Below are positions 1 to 7,688 of a stretch of DNA of 41,384 nt, one piece after another. The notes under the pieces were generated by a model. That model was given only the letters and a program-made list of their open reading frames with translations, made no database searches and had not been told where the DNA came from. This DNA is from Prevotellaceae bacterium UBA4301 (lineage in GTDB: Bacteria > Bacteroidota > Bacteroidia > Bacteroidales > Bacteroidaceae). Made by a program: the position numbers and the translations under genes. The stretch is taken from the NCBI GenBank assembly GCA_002395775.1, contig DGUV01000053.1:10106-51489 (forward strand), in the 5' to 3' direction. Numbering within the stretch: the stretch's first letter is position 1; every line of letters begins with the position of its first letter.

Positions 1-22
1 GGTTCAAGTCCCTTTCCCGCTA
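1..22 (+). tRNA. 3' end of a tRNA gene (partial)
   Basis: The window opens inside a tRNA. Bases 3-9 (TTCAAGT) form a T loop closed by G2-C10. Bases 10-14 are the 3' side of the T stem, 15-21 (TCCCGCT) the 3' acceptor strand and A22 the discriminator. CCA is not encoded, as is common in Bacteroidetes. The 5' acceptor strand would be AGCGGGA. The anticodon lies outside the window, so the amino acid cannot be assigned. Confidence 0.75.
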
Positions 23-24
23 CA

Positions 25-59
25 AAGAAAGGCAACCAGTCGGTTGCCTTTCTTGTTTT
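25..59 (+). terminator. Intrinsic terminator after the tRNA, possibly bidirectional
   Basis: A perfect 13-bp stem (25-37 with 42-54) with a 4-base loop is followed by a T-rich run (TTCTTGTTTT). It ends the tRNA transcript. The T-rich stem arm and its position just past the malQ stop (malQ on the minus strand ends at 81) mean it could also stop malQ transcription. Confidence 0.8.
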
Positions 60-80
60 CTAATATTTCAAAAACTAAAC

Positions 81-2765
81 CTATCGTCCATAGCACTTCA
101 CCAAACCTCTGATTTTCTCGTTCAAGGCGGTGCTCGACATCAGTTGCTCTATGGTCAGATGCATCCGATAGCGCCAGTAGTGACGTGGATTTGCTGGAAT
201 GTTGATGCGCTCGGCATCAGGATCGGGATAGCGCAAGGATTCGTCAATGGCCAACCAATCCTGAAGGCTTAACAGACAAAGCATGGACGGACTTTCGAGA
301 TGTGCACTCACAATCTCCTTTGCAACTTCGGCCGTCATGGGATGCGGAGCCTGGCCTTCGTGATACAGCATCTGGTTATAGTATTGTTGTGCAGCCTCGC
401 GTTGCTCGTCCCACCAGCCACGCATGGTGGGCATGTCGTGAGTTGAGATGGTAGCAACACTTACATAGGGATTCTCCCACAGATTGGCAAATGTCTGCCA
501 AGGAGCCTTAGGCATAGTCTGAATCTCCAAGGTCAGAATCTGCAGGTTCTTCATGACCCAACCTACGCATTCGGGTATCATACCCAGGTCTTCGGCACAT
601 ACCAACATGCGTGTAGCACCTACCAGGGTGGGCAGTTTCTTCATTGATTCCTCGTACCAGAACTGATTGTGCCGGTGGTAGAAGTAATGCTCATGGATAC
701 GCTTGAAGGCGTCCTTTTCCCAATCACCAAGGTCTTCAAACAGATAGTCCTGATGGGCACCGATACGGGGATGGAACATGTGCGGGTCACGTCGGTCGGG
801 TACAAACAGGACATTACTGATGAGCGAATAGAGTCCATCACGAATAGCGACAGAGTGCGGGTCGTTCTTTTCTGCAAAAGCTGCCTGGACCTTGCGCTGC
901 GTGTCGTACTCTGGCTTCATGTTGTAGCGCCCATTCTGCTGGGAATCGAGATAGAGGCGACGGACTTCGGAAGTGTCGTCCCCAAAGATTCGGTGGATGA
1001 TGCGGTCTGTGATATAAGGACGAGTGTAAATCTCTTCGCGCCAAGGCAATCCGAATCTCTCGATTTCATCGGGAGTCATGGGCAGTGCCGGAGAGAACTG
1101 GCCAAGCAACCCATGGACGCTGTGCTGCGGAATTTCCCAAATGCGGAAGAAACCCAACACGTGGTCGATGCGGTAGGCATCATAGTATTCTGCCATCTTC
1201 TCGAAACGACGACGCCACCACTTACAACCATCAGCAAGCATAACATCCCAATTATACGTTGGGAATCCCCAATTCTGGCCATTCGTGCTAAAATAATCAG
1301 GGGGAGCACCGGCTTGTCCATTCAGGTTGAAATAGTGAGGTTCCTTCCATGCCTCGACACTCGTCGGACTAATGCCAATGGGAATGTCTCCCTTCAGCAC
1401 TATACCCTTCTCACGAGCATGCTGGCGCACCTGGCTCAGCTGCTGATGAAGTATGAACTGAATATAGAAGTTTTCTTCGATGGAATCGGCACTTTCTGTT
1501 CCTTTTTTGGTTAATGATGCCACTTCTTTCGCATCATATTTACTTAAAGTTTCCCAATGATGGAAATCAGGCGTCCCGTACAAATCACGCAAGTAACAAA
1601 AAGCCGCATAGGGTAACAGCCACTCTTCATTATCAGCATAAAAGTCCTTATAGGCCTTACTAACTTTTACTCCTGCCCACTCCTGTCTGAACAGGCGACG
1701 TAGGTAATTGCGCTTCGTGTCATAAGCCTTTTCATAGTCCATCGCAGCAAGGGCATTCAACTTCTGCTGGGCCGAACGGTAGCAAGTGCGCATGGCCGCA
1801 TCCTTAAGCTGAGGAAGAGCCTCCAGGTCAGCATAAATGGGGTGAAGAGCATAAATGCTAATGCTGTTATAGGGATAAGAATCTGTCCACCTTCCCGTCT
1901 GAGTGGTGTCATTTATGGGAAGAATCTGCAAGACATGCATTCCCGCCATGGAAATCCAATCCACCATGCGGCGGAGGTCGCCGAAATCGCCCACACCGAA
2001 ACTGTGCTCACTGCGCAGGCTAAAGACAGGTATCACGCAACCTGCACCTCGCCAGGGAACAGCAGGTAAATTCACGGCCTCATCCTCAACCACCACTTCC
2101 ATCTTCCTCTCAGCATTAGGGCAGTGCAATGTCCGATTGTCATGCTTCTCCCACATGACCTGCTGACCGGTATTGGTATTCAGTGTCAAATATTTATAAT
2201 CTACGGGGCCCTGCAACTCACTCAAGTCCAGACTAACAGCCCACTCATTTGCTCCCACGCAGGTCATTCTCACCTCATGTCCAACCTTCCAGCTTCCCAA
2301 TGCCGGCGCACTGCCCAACAAGGCCAATGTCTGGTCTGCAGGAACCTCAGAAGCGAACACGCGCAACACCAAACTCTTTTCGCCTGCATTCTCCGGCCAG
2401 CCAAGATGTTCGTGACGGACAAACGCCTCCGTGAAGGCACTTGTGTAACGATAGCTATCCTCAGGGAAGTCACGCCAACGGTCACGGGTCTGAATCCGGT
2501 TGATTCCTTTCGTTAATGCCAACTCACGAGGGAGGGAATTCCATTCCTTGCGAGCGACGCTACCATCCTTTACAATTACATACTGATATTGCAACCTGAC
2601 GGCACTGGTTGGCACAACGGTGTCGGCACGCCACACCACACCGTCAATCGTAGAAAAGGAAAGTTCGGCATGAGTCTCCTTTCCAGATTTCGTAATCCAG
2701 AGCAAGTCTGCACAAACATTCTCGCCCCAAACCGTGCGATAATTTACTTGGAATCCTATGTTCAT
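81..2765 (-). CDS. malQ: 4-alpha-glucanotransferase (amylomaltase, GH77) with N-terminal starch-binding domains
   Basis: This enzyme transfers alpha-1,4-glucan segments between maltooligosaccharides and releases glucose during starch and glycogen use. No signal peptide is seen, so it should be cytoplasmic. The start chosen is the ATG at 2765 (protein begins MNIGFQVNYRT, 894 aa). The open frame extends upstream, but those 24 residues are AT-rich non-coding in character. Residues about 1-230 look like two CBM20-type modules. The GH77 barrel follows, with catalytic D534 (in YRIDHVLG), E725 (in CAEDLG) and D777 (in STHDMPT). About 890 aa with duplicated CBM20 is the usual size for the Bacteroidetes form. 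It is divergent from the GH2 gene. A weak promoter-like box (TATCTTCG on the minus strand) lies at 2794-2801. Family assignment is firm; the domain boundaries are estimates. Confidence 0.95.
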   Translation of the reverse strand: MNIGFQVNYRTVWGENVCADLLWITKSGKETHAELSFSTIDGVVWRADTVVPTSAVRLQYQYVIVKDGSVARKEWNSLPRELALTKGINRIQTRDRWRDFPEDSYRYTSAFTEAFVRHEHLGWPENAGEKSLVLRVFASEVPADQTLALLGSAPALGSWKVGHEVRMTCVGANEWAVSLDLSELQGPVDYKYLTLNTNTGQQVMWEKHDNRTLHCPNAERKMEVVVEDEAVNLPAVPWRGAGCVIPVFSLRSEHSFGVGDFGDLRRMVDWISMAGMHVLQILPINDTTQTGRWTDSYPYNSISIYALHPIYADLEALPQLKDAAMRTCYRSAQQKLNALAAMDYEKAYDTKRNYLRRLFRQEWAGVKVSKAYKDFYADNEEWLLPYAAFCYLRDLYGTPDFHHWETLSKYDAKEVASLTKKGTESADSIEENFYIQFILHQQLSQVRQHAREKGIVLKGDIPIGISPTSVEAWKEPHYFNLNGQAGAPPDYFSTNGQNWGFPTYNWDVMLADGCKWWRRRFEKMAEYYDAYRIDHVLGFFRIWEIPQHSVHGLLGQFSPALPMTPDEIERFGLPWREEIYTRPYITDRIIHRIFGDDTSEVRRLYLDSQQNGRYNMKPEYDTQRKVQAAFAEKNDPHSVAIRDGLYSLISNVLFVPDRRDPHMFHPRIGAHQDYLFEDLGDWEKDAFKRIHEHYFYHRHNQFWYEESMKKLPTLVGATRMLVCAEDLGMIPECVGWVMKNLQILTLEIQTMPKAPWQTFANLWENPYVSVATISTHDMPTMRGWWDEQREAAQQYYNQMLYHEGQAPHPMTAEVAKEIVSAHLESPSMLCLLSLQDWLAIDESLRYPDPDAERINIPANPRHYWRYRMHLTIEQLMSSTALNEKIRGLVKCYGR

Positions 2766-2845
2766 GATATACAGATTTAAATTAAATTTTATGCGAAGAT
2801 ATAAAATAATTCTCAATTCACGAGTCTTCATCCTCAATATTTTAC

Positions 2846-2853
2846 TATCTTTG
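2846..2853 (+). promoter_or_regulatory. Probable -7 box of the GH2 gene promoter
   Basis: TATCTTTG matches the Bacteroidetes -7 consensus TAnnTTTG exactly and would give a leader of about 35-40 bases before the ATG at 2896. No good -33 TTTG is seen about 20 bases upstream, so confidence is limited. Confidence 0.4.
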
Positions 2854-2895
2854 CCCTATAAATTCACAATTTCACATCCTCATCCTCACTTAACC

Positions 2896-5364
2896 ATGAA
2901 AAAATTTACTCTTTCTTTGCTGCTCTCAGTTTTTGCTTCCGTTGCATTTGCCCAACGTTCAGAAAGCCTTCTTCGCGAAGGATGGTTATTCCACCGTGGC
3001 GACATTGCAGATGCAAAAAATATTGATTTTATCGAAAAAAACTGGCAATCGGTCACTCTCCCACATGACTGGGCCATCTATGGTCCATTTGGGAGTTCCT
3101 TTGACCTGCAGAATGTGGCAGTGACCCAAAATGGCGAGAAAGAAGCTACCCTAAAGACTGGCAGGACCGGCGGACTTCCCTATACCGGAGTGGGATGGTA
3201 TCGCACTCGCTTCGTAGCACCCCGTTCCGGACGCACGACGCTGGTATTCGACGGGGCCATGAGCGAAGCACATGTTTTCGTCAATGGAGAAGAAGTCATC
3301 TTCTGGCCCTATGGCTATAACTCCTTCTATATTGACGTCACCAATCAGGTGCACAAGGACGGAAGCCCAAACACACTGGCCGTCAGGCTTGAAAACCGTG
3401 ACGAAAGCAGCCGATGGTACCCTGGGGCCGGATTGTATCGGAATGTGCGACTGATAACAACAAACAATGTACATGTTCCCGTATGGGGAACACAAATCAC
3501 CACCCCGCACATAAGCCAAGAAGAAGCTGCCATCACCCTCCGCACCAAGATAGAAAATACGGGCAACCACCCTGTGCGCGTTGTCACCGACATCAAAGAT
3601 GCAGAGGGAAACACCAAAGCTCATAAGGAAAACACACAGCGCCTCTTCAATGACCAAGCCTTCGAACAGCATCTTTTTGTAAGCAACCCGCAACTTTGGT
3701 CGCCCGAACACCCTGTTCTCTACACCGCCATATCCAAAATCTATGTAGGCGAAGAACTCGTTGACACCTATGAAACCCGATTTGGCATCCGCAGTATTGA
3801 ACTCGTAGCAGAGCGAGGATTCTTCCTGAATGGGAAGCTGCGCAAGTTCAAAGGTGTATGCCTCCATCACGACCTCGGTCCATTAGGAGCAGCTGTCAAC
3901 CGCTCGGCTATTCGGCACCAATTGCAGATGCTCAAGCAGATGGGCTGCGATGCGATTCGTACCAGTCATAACATGCCTGCACCTGAACTTGTTGAACTTT
4001 GCGACGAAATGGGATTCATGATGATGGTGGAACCGTTTGATGAATGGGATGTTGCTAAATGCAAGAATGGCTATCACCGCTATTTCAAGGAATGGGCAGA
4101 ACGTGACATGGTGAACATGCTGCGACAGTATCGCAACCATCCCTCAGTGGTCATGTGGAGCATTGGTAATGAGGTGCCTACACAGGGGAGACGCGAAGGC
4201 TATCGCGTGGCAAGTTTCCTCCAAGACATCTGTCATCGCGAAGATCCCACTCGGCCTGTCACTTGTGGGATGGACCAGGTGGATGCCGTTCTTAATAACG
4301 GATTTGCCGCCATGTTAGACGTGCCTGGCTTCAACTATCGTACGCATAAATATATCGGAGCCTATGAACAATTGCCACAGAACCTCGTTTTAGGCAGTGA
4401 AACCGCAAGCACCGTCAGCTCGCGCGGCACATACATGTTCCCGGTGGTGAAGAAAAACGGAGTTAAGTATGACAATCATCAAAGCAACGGCTATGACGTT
4501 GAAGCTTGCTGGTGGAGCAACCTCCCGGAGGAAGACTTTGCCTTGGCCGACGACTATCCCTGGACGCTGGGACAATTCGTGTGGACTGGATATGATTATC
4601 TGGGCGAACCCACCCCCTATGACACAGATGCATGGCCCAGCCATAGCAGCCTCTTCGGCATCATCGACCTTGCTTCGCTTCCCAAAGACCGATATTGGCT
4701 TTATCGCAGCGTATGGGCCCCCGAGCAACCCACCCTACACATTCTGCCACACTGGACATGGCCCGGACGGGAAGGACAGGTTACCCCTGTCTTCGTCTAT
4801 ACGAACGCCGCCTCAGCAGAATTGTTTATCAACGGTAAGAGCCAGGGCCGCCAGCATAAATTCTCAAAAGAAGAGGCCGAAGCGCATAAAGATACTGACC
4901 CCTTCTGGCTGCAACGCCGCTATCGCCTCATGTGGACCGATGTATGCTACGAACCAGGCGAACTGCGCGTAGTGACATACAATGAGGAAGGAAAGATGAT
5001 TGGTGAAGAAGCGGTTCGGACTGCAGGTCGCCCACATCACCTGCAACTTAGCACGGATTGCAAGCAACTACAAGGCAATGGGCAGGACTTGGCTTATGTG
5101 ACAGTGTCTGTCGTAGATAAGAATGGCAATCTCTGCCCCGATGCAACTCCCGTAGTGGAATTCTCCGTAAAGGGAGCCGGCCACTTCCGTGCAGCCGGAA
5201 ATGGCGACCCCACCTGCCTCGACCTGTTCCACCTTCCACATCACCATGCCTTTGCCGGACAGCTCACGGCCATCATGGAAAGCGGTACCATGAGCGGCAC
5301 GCTCACACTCACTGCAAAAGCCAAAGGACTCAAATCAGCCTCCCTCACCATCCCCGTCAAGTGA
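2896..5364 (+). CDS. Secreted beta-galactosidase-type glycoside hydrolase, family GH2
   Basis: The predicted protein has 822 aa and a Sec signal peptide (MKKFTLSLLLSVFASVAFAQ), placing it in the periplasm or at the cell surface. GH2 order is visible: N-terminal jelly-roll sugar-binding domain (about 25-180), Ig-like domain (about 185-305), then the TIM barrel. The barrel has acid/base E426 (WSIGNE) and nucleophile E502 (LGSETAS), followed by C-terminal beta domains of the DUF4982/GH2_C type. The open frame reaches upstream to 2758, but only the ATG at 2896 gives a signal peptide. The true substrate cannot be fixed from sequence: beta-galactosidase is the usual label, but exo-beta-glycosidases on plant or host glycans are equally possible. 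The stop codon lies in a short GC-rich repeat shared with 17082-17362. The gene converges on tatC with a 21-base gap. Confidence 0.92.
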   Translation: MKKFTLSLLLSVFASVAFAQRSESLLREGWLFHRGDIADAKNIDFIEKNWQSVTLPHDWAIYGPFGSSFDLQNVAVTQNGEKEATLKTGRTGGLPYTGVGWYRTRFVAPRSGRTTLVFDGAMSEAHVFVNGEEVIFWPYGYNSFYIDVTNQVHKDGSPNTLAVRLENRDESSRWYPGAGLYRNVRLITTNNVHVPVWGTQITTPHISQEEAAITLRTKIENTGNHPVRVVTDIKDAEGNTKAHKENTQRLFNDQAFEQHLFVSNPQLWSPEHPVLYTAISKIYVGEELVDTYETRFGIRSIELVAERGFFLNGKLRKFKGVCLHHDLGPLGAAVNRSAIRHQLQMLKQMGCDAIRTSHNMPAPELVELCDEMGFMMMVEPFDEWDVAKCKNGYHRYFKEWAERDMVNMLRQYRNHPSVVMWSIGNEVPTQGRREGYRVASFLQDICHREDPTRPVTCGMDQVDAVLNNGFAAMLDVPGFNYRTHKYIGAYEQLPQNLVLGSETASTVSSRGTYMFPVVKKNGVKYDNHQSNGYDVEACWWSNLPEEDFALADDYPWTLGQFVWTGYDYLGEPTPYDTDAWPSHSSLFGIIDLASLPKDRYWLYRSVWAPEQPTLHILPHWTWPGREGQVTPVFVYTNAASAELFINGKSQGRQHKFSKEEAEAHKDTDPFWLQRRYRLMWTDVCYEPGELRVVTYNEEGKMIGEEAVRTAGRPHHLQLSTDCKQLQGNGQDLAYVTVSVVDKNGNLCPDATPVVEFSVKGAGHFRAAGNGDPTCLDLFHLPHHHAFAGQLTAIMESGTMSGTLTLTAKAKGLKSASLTIPVK

Positions 5365-5380
5365 GGGGATGGGGGCGTGG
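5351..5380 (+). repeat. Short REP-like hairpin at the 3' end of the GH2 gene
   Basis: A CCCC/GGGG hairpin spanning the GH2 stop codon is followed by GGGGATGGGGGCGTG. The same layout (hairpin, then GGGGATGGGGGTGAG) occurs at 17329-17362, so this looks like a degenerate copy of one repeat family. It may also act as a weak terminator between the convergent GH2 and tatC genes. Confidence 0.4.
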
Positions 5381-5385
5381 GAGGA

Positions 5386-6072
5386 TTAGCCCTTTCTGGT
5401 TACCAGGATGCTTACTTCGTACAACAAATAAACCGGAACAGCCACAAGCATCAGCGTAAAAGCATCGCTTGTAGGAGTGATGATGGCTGCAATTATGACT
5501 ATCGTCAGCAGGGCCGGACGACGGCCATTGCGCATCTGTTGGGCAGTAAGCAATCCGAAACGGCCTAAGAGCCAACTGATGACAGGCAACTCAAAGACGA
5601 CACCCAACATCAACGACAGCATGGTCAGGGTGTCGATGTAGCTCTCCAAAGATATCAAGTTGTTCACCTCCCCGCTAACCTGATAATTGCCTAAAAAACG
5701 GAGTGTGAAGGGGAACACTATGAAATAGGAGAACACCACCCCTGCAGCAAACATCACATAGCCACTCATCATCACCCGCAACGCCAGACGCCTCTCCTGC
5801 TCATAGAGCCCGGGAGCGGCAAAATGAAAGAGCTGATAAAGGATGTAGGGCATGGCGCCAATGAGCCCAACATAGAAGGAGACCATCATGTGAATGACGA
5901 ATTGCCCTGTGACGGCAGTATTGATGAGCTGCAAACTATCCCCTTTGGGACGAAGCAGGATTGCAAACACCTCATCCTTGAAAAGAAAAGCCACAATCAT
6001 GAGCACGAGCGTGACTATCAGGCAACGGATAATCACGCCTCGCAATTCATCAAGATGATCCCAAAAGGTCAT
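5386..6072 (-). CDS. tatC: Sec-independent (Tat) protein translocase subunit TatC
   Basis: TatC is the multi-spanning inner-membrane receptor that recognises twin-arginine signal peptides. The 228-aa protein begins MTFWDHLDELRGVIIR, the typical TatC N terminus. It has about six hydrophobic segments and keeps the periplasmic/TM region P-x-x-L-Y-Q-x-F-x-F-A-A-P-G-L-Y-x-x-E-R. It is slightly shorter than the E. coli protein (258 aa). Its start overlaps the tatA stop by four bases (ATGA), so the two are translationally coupled. It is the last gene of the Fe-S/Tat cluster. No tatB is present, consistent with a minimal TatAC system. Confidence 0.95.
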   Translation of the reverse strand: MTFWDHLDELRGVIIRCLIVTLVLMIVAFLFKDEVFAILLRPKGDSLQLINTAVTGQFVIHMMVSFYVGLIGAMPYILYQLFHFAAPGLYEQERRLALRVMMSGYVMFAAGVVFSYFIVFPFTLRFLGNYQVSGEVNNLISLESYIDTLTMLSLMLGVVFELPVISWLLGRFGLLTAQQMRNGRRPALLTIVIIAAIITPTSDAFTLMLVAVPVYLLYEVSILVTRKG

Positions 6073-6275
6073 TTCGTATCGACGGGCTCTGACTTCTCAG
6101 TAGTCTCCGAGGATTTACCCTCCTCGTTCATCCCATCCTTGAAGGCCTTGACGCCTTGTCCCAGGCCACGCATCATTTCGGGCACCTTCTTACCGCCATA
6201 TAGCAACAGCACAATGAGCAGGACGACAAGCAGTTCCTGCATGCCTATCCCGCCGAGAAAAAGCAGATGTGTCAT
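6069..6275 (-). CDS. tatA: Twin-arginine translocase subunit TatA/TatE family
   Basis: This 68-aa protein has the standard TatA plan: a short periplasmic N terminus, one membrane helix (QELLVVLLIVLLLYGG), the hinge and amphipathic helix (KKVPEMMRGLGQGVKAFKDG), and an acidic tail. TatA oligomers form the translocation pore or weaken the membrane during export of folded proteins. The gene overlaps the upstream aldo/keto reductase gene by four bases (ATGA) and tatC by four bases. With no separate TatB gene in the cluster, this protein may serve both the A and B roles. Confidence 0.93.
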   Translation of the reverse strand: MTHLLFLGGIGMQELLVVLLIVLLLYGGKKVPEMMRGLGQGVKAFKDGMNEEGKSSETTEKSEPVDTK

Positions 6276-7675
6276 AATGTATTTTGTTTAAGTTTCTCAA
6301 CAAACGAATCGATACGTTGCATCTCGCGAGGAATGTTGATGCGCTGAGGACAGTGCTCCACACAACGGCCACAACCAATGCAATGGCTGGCCTGTCGCAA
6401 ACGCGGTACCGAACGGTCATAGCCTATCAAGAATGCCCGACGAGCCTTATGATAGTTTTCCGCTTGCTGACTTTCAGGCACATTACCTTCGTTGACACAC
6501 TTATTATAGTGCAACAATATGCCGGGTATGTCAAGGCCATAAGGGCAGGGCATGCAGTACTTGCAGTCATTACAGGGTATGGTAGGATACGAGACGTAGA
6601 GATTTGCGACCTCATTCTCAAGCCATTCCTGTTCTTCGGCAGTGAGCGGTTCGAGGGGGCTGAAAGTACGCAGATTATCCTGCAGATGCTCCATGTAGGT
6701 CATGCCGGACAGCACCGTCAAGATGCGTGGCTTCGAACCCGCATAGCGGAATGCCCATGAAGCCACACTGTCTTCCGGACGCTTTTGTTTCAGCGTGGCG
6801 ACAATATGATTAGGCATTTTCACAAGCCGCCCACCCAACAAGGGTTCCATGATGACGCCTGGGATTCCACGCTTGTCAAGTTCGTTGTAGAGATACTCCG
6901 CATCGGTGTTCCGCGAATTGGTCTCATTGGCCAGATGCCAATCGACGTAATTCATCTGTATCTGCACAAAGTCCCACTTGTACTTATCATGATTCTCCAG
7001 CAGATAATCAAAAACCTCCACATCGCCATGGTATGAGAATCCCAGATTGCGAATGACTCCCTCCTCACGTTTCTTCAGTAGGTAGTCGAGCAAACCATTG
7101 TCCATGAAACGCGCATTCAAGGCCTCCATGCCTCCCATGCCCACACCATGAAGAAGCAAATAATCGATATAATCGGTCTGTAAGCACTTCAGGGAGTTCT
7201 CAAAAATCTTTACACCCTCGGCATAGCTCCACTGCTCAGGCGAGAAGTTTGAAAGTTTTGTAGCAATATAATACTTGTCTCGCGCATATCCACTGGCCAC
7301 CAGGGCCTTGCCGGTGCTGCTTTCGCTCTCACCCCGGCAATATGCCGGGCTCGTATCGAAATAGTTTACGCCATGATCCAATGCATACTTTACCTGACGA
7401 TTCACTTCTTTCTGGTCAATCTCTTCAGGCGCAGGCACACCATTAGCCGCAGCCTTCTGAGGTTTGTTCGGCAAGCGCATCATGCCATAGCCCAGCAACG
7501 AAACACGGTCGCCCGTTGTGGGATTGTCACGATAAGTCATCTTGTCTGTCGGAATCTCTCCTGTATGATGTCCCGATGGGTCGATGTTGCCCTCTTTCCG
7601 TTTCAGTCCACAACTGGCCAATGCCGCCGTGGCTGCTCCTGTGCCCAATATCTTGATGAAATCTCTTCTCTCCAT
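6272..7675 (-). CDS. Tat-signal lipoprotein: aldo/keto reductase with C-terminal 4Fe-4S ferredoxin domain
   Basis: The predicted protein has 467 aa. Its N terminus MERRDFIKIL contains a twin-arginine motif (R3 R4 D F I K), then a hydrophobic stretch and lipobox LASC with C22. It should be exported folded by Tat and lipid-anchored. Residues about 45-340 form an aldo/keto reductase barrel with the catalytic set D107 (NYFDTSPAY), Y112, K140 (ATKLSN) and H176 (LLLHG). The C-terminal part carries two ferredoxin-like clusters (CNDCKYCMPCP and CIGCGRCVEHCP). AKR-ferredoxin fusions are widespread in anaerobes with unknown substrates. An extracytoplasmic location raises the question of the electron donor, since NAD(P)H is absent there; the membrane polyferredoxin encoded 13 bases upstream is the obvious candidate. 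The role is inferred from context. Confidence 0.9.
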   Translation of the reverse strand: MERRDFIKILGTGAATAALASCGLKRKEGNIDPSGHHTGEIPTDKMTYRDNPTTGDRVSLLGYGMMRLPNKPQKAAANGVPAPEEIDQKEVNRQVKYALDHGVNYFDTSPAYCRGESESSTGKALVASGYARDKYYIATKLSNFSPEQWSYAEGVKIFENSLKCLQTDYIDYLLLHGVGMGGMEALNARFMDNGLLDYLLKKREEGVIRNLGFSYHGDVEVFDYLLENHDKYKWDFVQIQMNYVDWHLANETNSRNTDAEYLYNELDKRGIPGVIMEPLLGGRLVKMPNHIVATLKQKRPEDSVASWAFRYAGSKPRILTVLSGMTYMEHLQDNLRTFSPLEPLTAEEQEWLENEVANLYVSYPTIPCNDCKYCMPCPYGLDIPGILLHYNKCVNEGNVPESQQAENYHKARRAFLIGYDRSVPRLRQASHCIGCGRCVEHCPQRINIPREMQRIDSFVEKLKQNTL

Positions 7676-7688
7676 AGTAGTCAGTTAT

